Part shown: piece after piece, positions 61,092 through 64,000 of the stretch
How the letters are laid out: each line of letters begins with the position of its first letter
Position numbering within the stretch: the first letter of the stretch is position 1
NCBI RefSeq assembly: GCF_900114995.1
Contig: NZ_FOUX01000004.1
Location: 806,001-870,000 of the forward strand
DNA length: 64,000 nucleotides
Direction: 5' to 3'
Source of the DNA: Chitinophaga sp. YR627
GTDB lineage: Bacteria; Bacteroidota; Bacteroidia; Chitinophagales; Chitinophagaceae
Made by a program: the position numbers and the translations under genes
Notes under the pieces: model-generated
The model's database searches: none
What the model saw: the letters and a program-made list of their open reading frames with translations, nothing else
What the model was told of the DNA's origin: nothing

Positions 61092-61179
61092 GATGCCGTT
61101 TAGGTAATGCTTATCCTACGTTAATCTTACGTTCATGAACGTAGGATTAACGTAGGATAAGCATTATCTAAACGGCATC
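61092..61179. repeat. 88-bp near-perfect palindrome with 11-bp period
   Basis: Two 42-base arms around central CATG (61134-61137) are complementary except at two positions, and a further four pairs can form with a one-base bulge. Each arm repeats 11-base units: GCTTATCCTAC and GTTAATCTTAC on the left, GTAGGATTAAC and GTAGGATAAGC on the right. It shares its centre and unit length with the element at 23724. It will form a very stable hairpin or cruciform; there is no T-run. Confidence 0.9.
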
Positions 61180-61240
61180 GAAAGAAGAGCAAAAGGATTA
61201 TTACGGAATGTGAAGATAGTACAGGAGCACAGGATTACGA

Positions 61241-61294
61241 TAAAAAAGGAATGACGGATAGTTGACTGCACATTCTCAGTCACCCGTCATTCCT
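61241..61294 (-). terminator. Minus-strand terminator after PorT-like gene
   Basis: AGGAATGACGG pairs with CCGTCATTCCT, with an inner GACTG/CAGTC stem; on the minus strand it is followed by six T. The ends match the hairpin at 41443. Confidence 0.8.
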
Positions 61295-61365
61295 AATATA
61301 CGATATTCAAAGATGAAAAACCGATAATATTACCCTCCAACTTATCGTGTAGAGGTATTGGGATA

Positions 61366-62160
61366 TCAGAAGTTCTTTTCATATTTCCGCTGATAACGCA
61401 CTGTTTTTTCCTTCACGTGTTTGTGAATATTATGCCCGTGGAAGTCATAACTGAGCGTTACGAAAAACAGTTTGGCGTCAAGGTTCTGATAAGGATAGGT
61501 ACTACCGCTACTGTTACCGGTTTCCTTGTATTCCTTGTTAAAGAAATTGTTAGGGTAGTACTGTACTTTCAGTCCGAAGCCCTGATGCACTCTGATACCG
61601 GCAAAGAGCGATGGCATCAGCAGTGGTGTACGGTCACTGAACCATTCATTGAATTTCTCCTTTTTGTCGCCATTAATGAACTTTTTCTCCTTGTAGTTGA
61701 ATGCCAGATCATATGCACCGCCGGCAAAGAAGAAAAAGCCTCTTTTCAGATCCCCGATCTTTATCCCCAGAGGAACTCCCAGTGTATACACACGGCGTTT
61801 CAGCTTTACAGAGTCCTTATCATCTTTGGTGATCAAACCGATGTTTTTCAGATTGAGTCCTGTGAAAATACCCACATTCCGTCCGAAGTCGTAGTTGTAA
61901 TTACTCCCGACATTGAAAAAGAAAGTAAAGCGGGGCACACTGCGTACATGATTACCCGATTCCCGGATATCACGTCCAAATGATAACAAGGGGCCATCAC
62001 CTCCCCAGGTGGTATAACTACGTTTTGATTTTTCGTAGGTACGGGTGATGGTCACTTCTTCGATCACTTTCCGGGTGGAGTCTGTATTTTCCTGGGAAAA
62101 CGCGGGTAACTGCGCCATGGAAAGCAGCAGCAGTGGAATAAAGTAAAGCTTACGTGTCAT
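61366..62160 (-). CDS. PorT-like outer-membrane beta-barrel protein
   Basis: 264 residues: signal peptide ending PAFSQ (about residue 22), then strands with alternating pattern (FTFFFNVGSNYNYDFGRNVGIF, TLGVPLGIKIGDLKRGFFFFAGG, SLFAGIRVHQGFGLKVQYYPNNF), and a short basic C-terminal tail (KHVKEKTVRYQRKYEKN). It resembles porin-like PorT or OmpW-type barrels of Bacteroidota. The function is unknown. Confidence 0.8.
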   Translation of the reverse strand: MTRKLYFIPLLLLSMAQLPAFSQENTDSTRKVIEEVTITRTYEKSKRSYTTWGGDGPLLSFGRDIRESGNHVRSVPRFTFFFNVGSNYNYDFGRNVGIFTGLNLKNIGLITKDDKDSVKLKRRVYTLGVPLGIKIGDLKRGFFFFAGGAYDLAFNYKEKKFINGDKKEKFNEWFSDRTPLLMPSLFAGIRVHQGFGLKVQYYPNNFFNKEYKETGNSSGSTYPYQNLDAKLFFVTLSYDFHGHNIHKHVKEKTVRYQRKYEKNF

Positions 62161-62242
62161 AGAAATCAGTCTGTTTAAATCGGGTTAAGTATACAGCAAA
62201 GACGACCGGACACGGCAAAGGTTTCAAAAAAACAGACTTTTT

Positions 62243-62662
62243 TTAAAAATCCCTGTGTGTGGCCACCCAATCGGTGATATAGGTCGCAATATCTTCGGTA
62301 CGGGTACCGGGAGGAAATAGCTTTCCGACACCTAGTTCATTGAGCCGGGACATATCCGTTTCCGGTATGATGCCGCCGCCGGTGAGCAATACATCATCCA
62401 TCCCTTTTTCTTTCATAAGGGTCATAATACGTGGAAAAACCGTCATGTGTGCGCCGGAGAGGATACTTACGCCAATGGCGTCCACATCCTCCTGAAGGGC
62501 TGCGCTGACCACCATTTCAGGCGTCTGACGCAAACCGGTATAAATCACTTCCATACCGGCGTCTCTCAGGGCTGCCGCGATCACTTTCGCTCCGCGGTCA
62601 TGGCCGTCAAGACCAACCTTGGCCACCAGCACGCGCACAGGACGTTGCAGGGGGTTGACCAT
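62243..62662 (-). CDS. B12-binding domain protein, methylmalonyl-CoA mutase C-terminal type
   Basis: 139 residues making a stand-alone cobalamin-binding domain. The base-off B12 motif DGHDRG (DxHxxG) is in VAKVGLDGHDRGAKVIA, followed by VSILSGAHMTVFP and LLTGGGIIPETD. It equals the C-terminal domain of methylmalonyl-CoA mutase or a small paralogue (the McmA2/IcmB-type small chain). The large chain is not visible here. The mce gene at 45636 belongs to the same pathway. Confidence 0.92.
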   Translation of the reverse strand: MVNPLQRPVRVLVAKVGLDGHDRGAKVIAAALRDAGMEVIYTGLRQTPEMVVSAALQEDVDAIGVSILSGAHMTVFPRIMTLMKEKGMDDVLLTGGGIIPETDMSRLNELGVGKLFPPGTRTEDIATYITDWVATHRDF

Positions 62663-62760
62663 AATTGATTTTGTTAAGTTTGTAAATATAGGTTTTTTGG
62701 ACTGTCTACCGCCGTATCATTGCATACCTTACTATCTGTAGGGGTCTGTGGACTTTTTAC

Positions 62761-62768
62761 TACCTTTG
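62761..62768 (+). promoter_or_regulatory. TACCTTTG -7 element before glnS
   Basis: Matches TAnnTTTG; predicted start point about 20 bases before the glnS ATG at 62792. The -33 region lacks a clear TTTG. Confidence 0.5.
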
Positions 62769-62791
62769 CCGTCCGAAATATATTAAACCTT

Positions 62792-64000
62792 ATGAGTGAA
62801 GAAAGGACCCTCAATTTTCTGGAACAGATCATAGAAGAGGACATTGCCAACGGCGTCAATGACGGCAGGGTGCTTACACGCTTCCCACCGGAACCAAATG
62901 GCTATCTGCACATTGGTCACGCTAAATCCATCTGCCTCAACTTCGGCATCGCCCAGAAGTACAACGGTAAAACCAACCTCCGCTTTGACGATACCAATCC
63001 CGTTACGGAGGATACTGAATATGTGGATTCCATTAAGGCCGACATACAATGGCTGGGCTTCCAATGGGCGCAGGAACTGTATGCTTCAGATTATTTCGAA
63101 CAGATATACAACTTCGCAGTAAAACTGATCAATAAAGGACTGGCTTACGTAGATGATTCTACCGCTGAAGAAATCGCGGCTTCCAAAGGTACGCCAACCG
63201 AACCCGGTAAAGGCACCACCTACCGCAACCGCAGCGTAGAAGAAAACCTTGACCTCTTCGCCCGTATGCGTGCAGGAGAATTCAAGGACGGTGAAAAGGT
63301 ATTACGCGCAAAAGGAGACCTGGCTTCTCCGAACATGCACATGCGTGACCCGATCATCTATCGTATCAAACATGCCCATCACCACCGTACCGGTGACAGC
63401 TGGTGTATCTATCCCATGTATGACTTTGCCCACGGACAGAGTGACAGCATCGAAACGATCACCCACTCCATCTGTACCCTGGAATTCATTCCACACCGCC
63501 CGCTGTACAACTGGTTCATCGAGCAACTGGAAATATTCCCATCCCGCCAGTATGAGTTTGCCCGTCTGAACCTTACCTACACGGTAATGAGCAAACGTAA
63601 GCTGTTACAGCTGGTAAACGAAAAACACGTCACCGGATGGGATGACCCCCGTATGCCAACGATCAGTGGTCTGCGCCGTCGTGGTTATACGCCTGCAAGT
63701 ATCCGCGCTTTCTGTGAACGTATCGGTATCCAGAAACGTGATAATATGATCGATGTAAGTCTGCTGGAGTTCTGTATCCGTGAGGAACTGAACAAGACAG
63801 CAAACCGCGTATTCGCTGTACTGGATCCTGTTAAACTGGTGATCACCAACTATCCTGAAGGTCAGGTAGAAGAAATGACCGCTGAAAACAACCCGGAAGA
63901 TCCAAACTCCGGTACACGTATTCTGCCTTTCAGCAATACACTGTACATCGAGCGTGAAGATTTCATGGAAGAACCACCTAAGAAGTTCTTCCGTCTGGGT
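62792..64000 (+). CDS. glnS: Glutamine-tRNA ligase, 3' end cut by window edge
   Basis: 403 codons visible from the ATG at 62792 (MSEERTLNFLEQIIEEDIAN). Class I synthetase: HIGH signature in NGYLHIGHAKSICLNFG, RFDDTNPVTEDTEYV (typical of GlnRS/GluRS), and the KMSKS loop as VMSKRKLLQLV. YPMYDFAHGQSDSIETITHS is characteristic of GlnRS. It charges tRNA(Gln) directly. The frame stays open to the right edge, so roughly 150 or more C-terminal residues (the anticodon-binding domain end) are missing only because of the window. Confidence 0.97.
   Translation, partial: MSEERTLNFLEQIIEEDIANGVNDGRVLTRFPPEPNGYLHIGHAKSICLNFGIAQKYNGKTNLRFDDTNPVTEDTEYVDSIKADIQWLGFQWAQELYASDYFEQIYNFAVKLINKGLAYVDDSTAEEIAASKGTPTEPGKGTTYRNRSVEENLDLFARMRAGEFKDGEKVLRAKGDLASPNMHMRDPIIYRIKHAHHHRTGDSWCIYPMYDFAHGQSDSIETITHSICTLEFIPHRPLYNWFIEQLEIFPSRQYEFARLNLTYTVMSKRKLLQLVNEKHVTGWDDPRMPTISGLRRRGYTPASIRAFCERIGIQKRDNMIDVSLLEFCIREELNKTANRVFAVLDPVKLVITNYPEGQVEEMTAENNPEDPNSGTRILPFSNTLYIEREDFMEEPPKKFFRLG

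Larger units (their letters stand above)
60885..61365. other. Gene-free stretch with palindrome and hairpin
   Basis: 481 bp. Holds the 88-bp palindrome (61092-61179) and a minus-strand terminator hairpin (61241-61294). Nothing else is recognised. Confidence 0.6.

Overview
The window looks like a chromosomal segment of a gliding Bacteroidota of the Chitinophaga/Chitinophagaceae type. Reasons: gldB, gldF and gldG are present; promoters match the Bacteroidota pattern (TTTG, about 19-20 bp, TAnnTTTG); Shine-Dalgarno sequences are mostly absent; TonB receptors and PorT-like barrels are frequent; transketolase is split and MurF is fused to alanine racemase. I see no prophage, insertion sequence or CRISPR array. 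Most genes are ordinary core functions.

Layout. 1-4.0 kb: galE (cut by the left edge), transketolase C-half, an ECF sigma factor with a repeat-containing membrane partner and a small periplasmic protein. 4.05-6.1 kb: SnoaL-like, AraC and metallo-hydrolase genes. 6.1-12.0 kb: the elongasome operon mreB-mreC-mreD-mrdA-rodA on the minus strand. 12.4-17.8 kb: purD, then POT and OPT peptide transporters. 18-21.1 kb: a lipoprotein and a DUF1501/DUF1800 pair. 21.4-32.6 kb: molybdenum-cofactor genes (moeA, moaC, mobA-like, moaE, moaD, moeB-like) interrupted by a putative metal-uptake operon (small His-rich protein, TonB receptor, two His-rich lipoproteins), several small genes, two broken reading frames and a PepSY protein. 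32.5-38 kb: GNAT, serS, nadE, a barrel protein and gldB.

38.1-40.4 kb is the most unusual region. Five tRNA-like genes form an A-B-A-B-A array with a 227-bp period. All carry CCA at the anticodon position. The next minus-strand genes upstream are an RNase Z-like protein with one altered metal ligand and a translationally coupled methyltransferase. 40.5-43.4 kb: apaG, a small zincin-like protein, and a barrel/YceI/c-type-haem set. 43.6-54.1 kb: murF, methylmalonyl-CoA epimerase, iscS with an IscU-like protein lacking two of three cluster cysteines, gldF-gldG, a MurF-alanine racemase fusion and lspA. 54.4-64 kb: a large TonB receptor, a TauE/SafE permease, fumC, enoyl-CoA hydratase, a barrel protein, a B12-binding mutase domain and glnS, which runs off the right edge.

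Between genes there are several dispersed repeat families. The most striking is a pair of long palindromes (102 and 88 bp) built on an 11-bp period around a shared GTTCATGAAC centre. No searches or folding programs were run; family names come from motifs read by eye.
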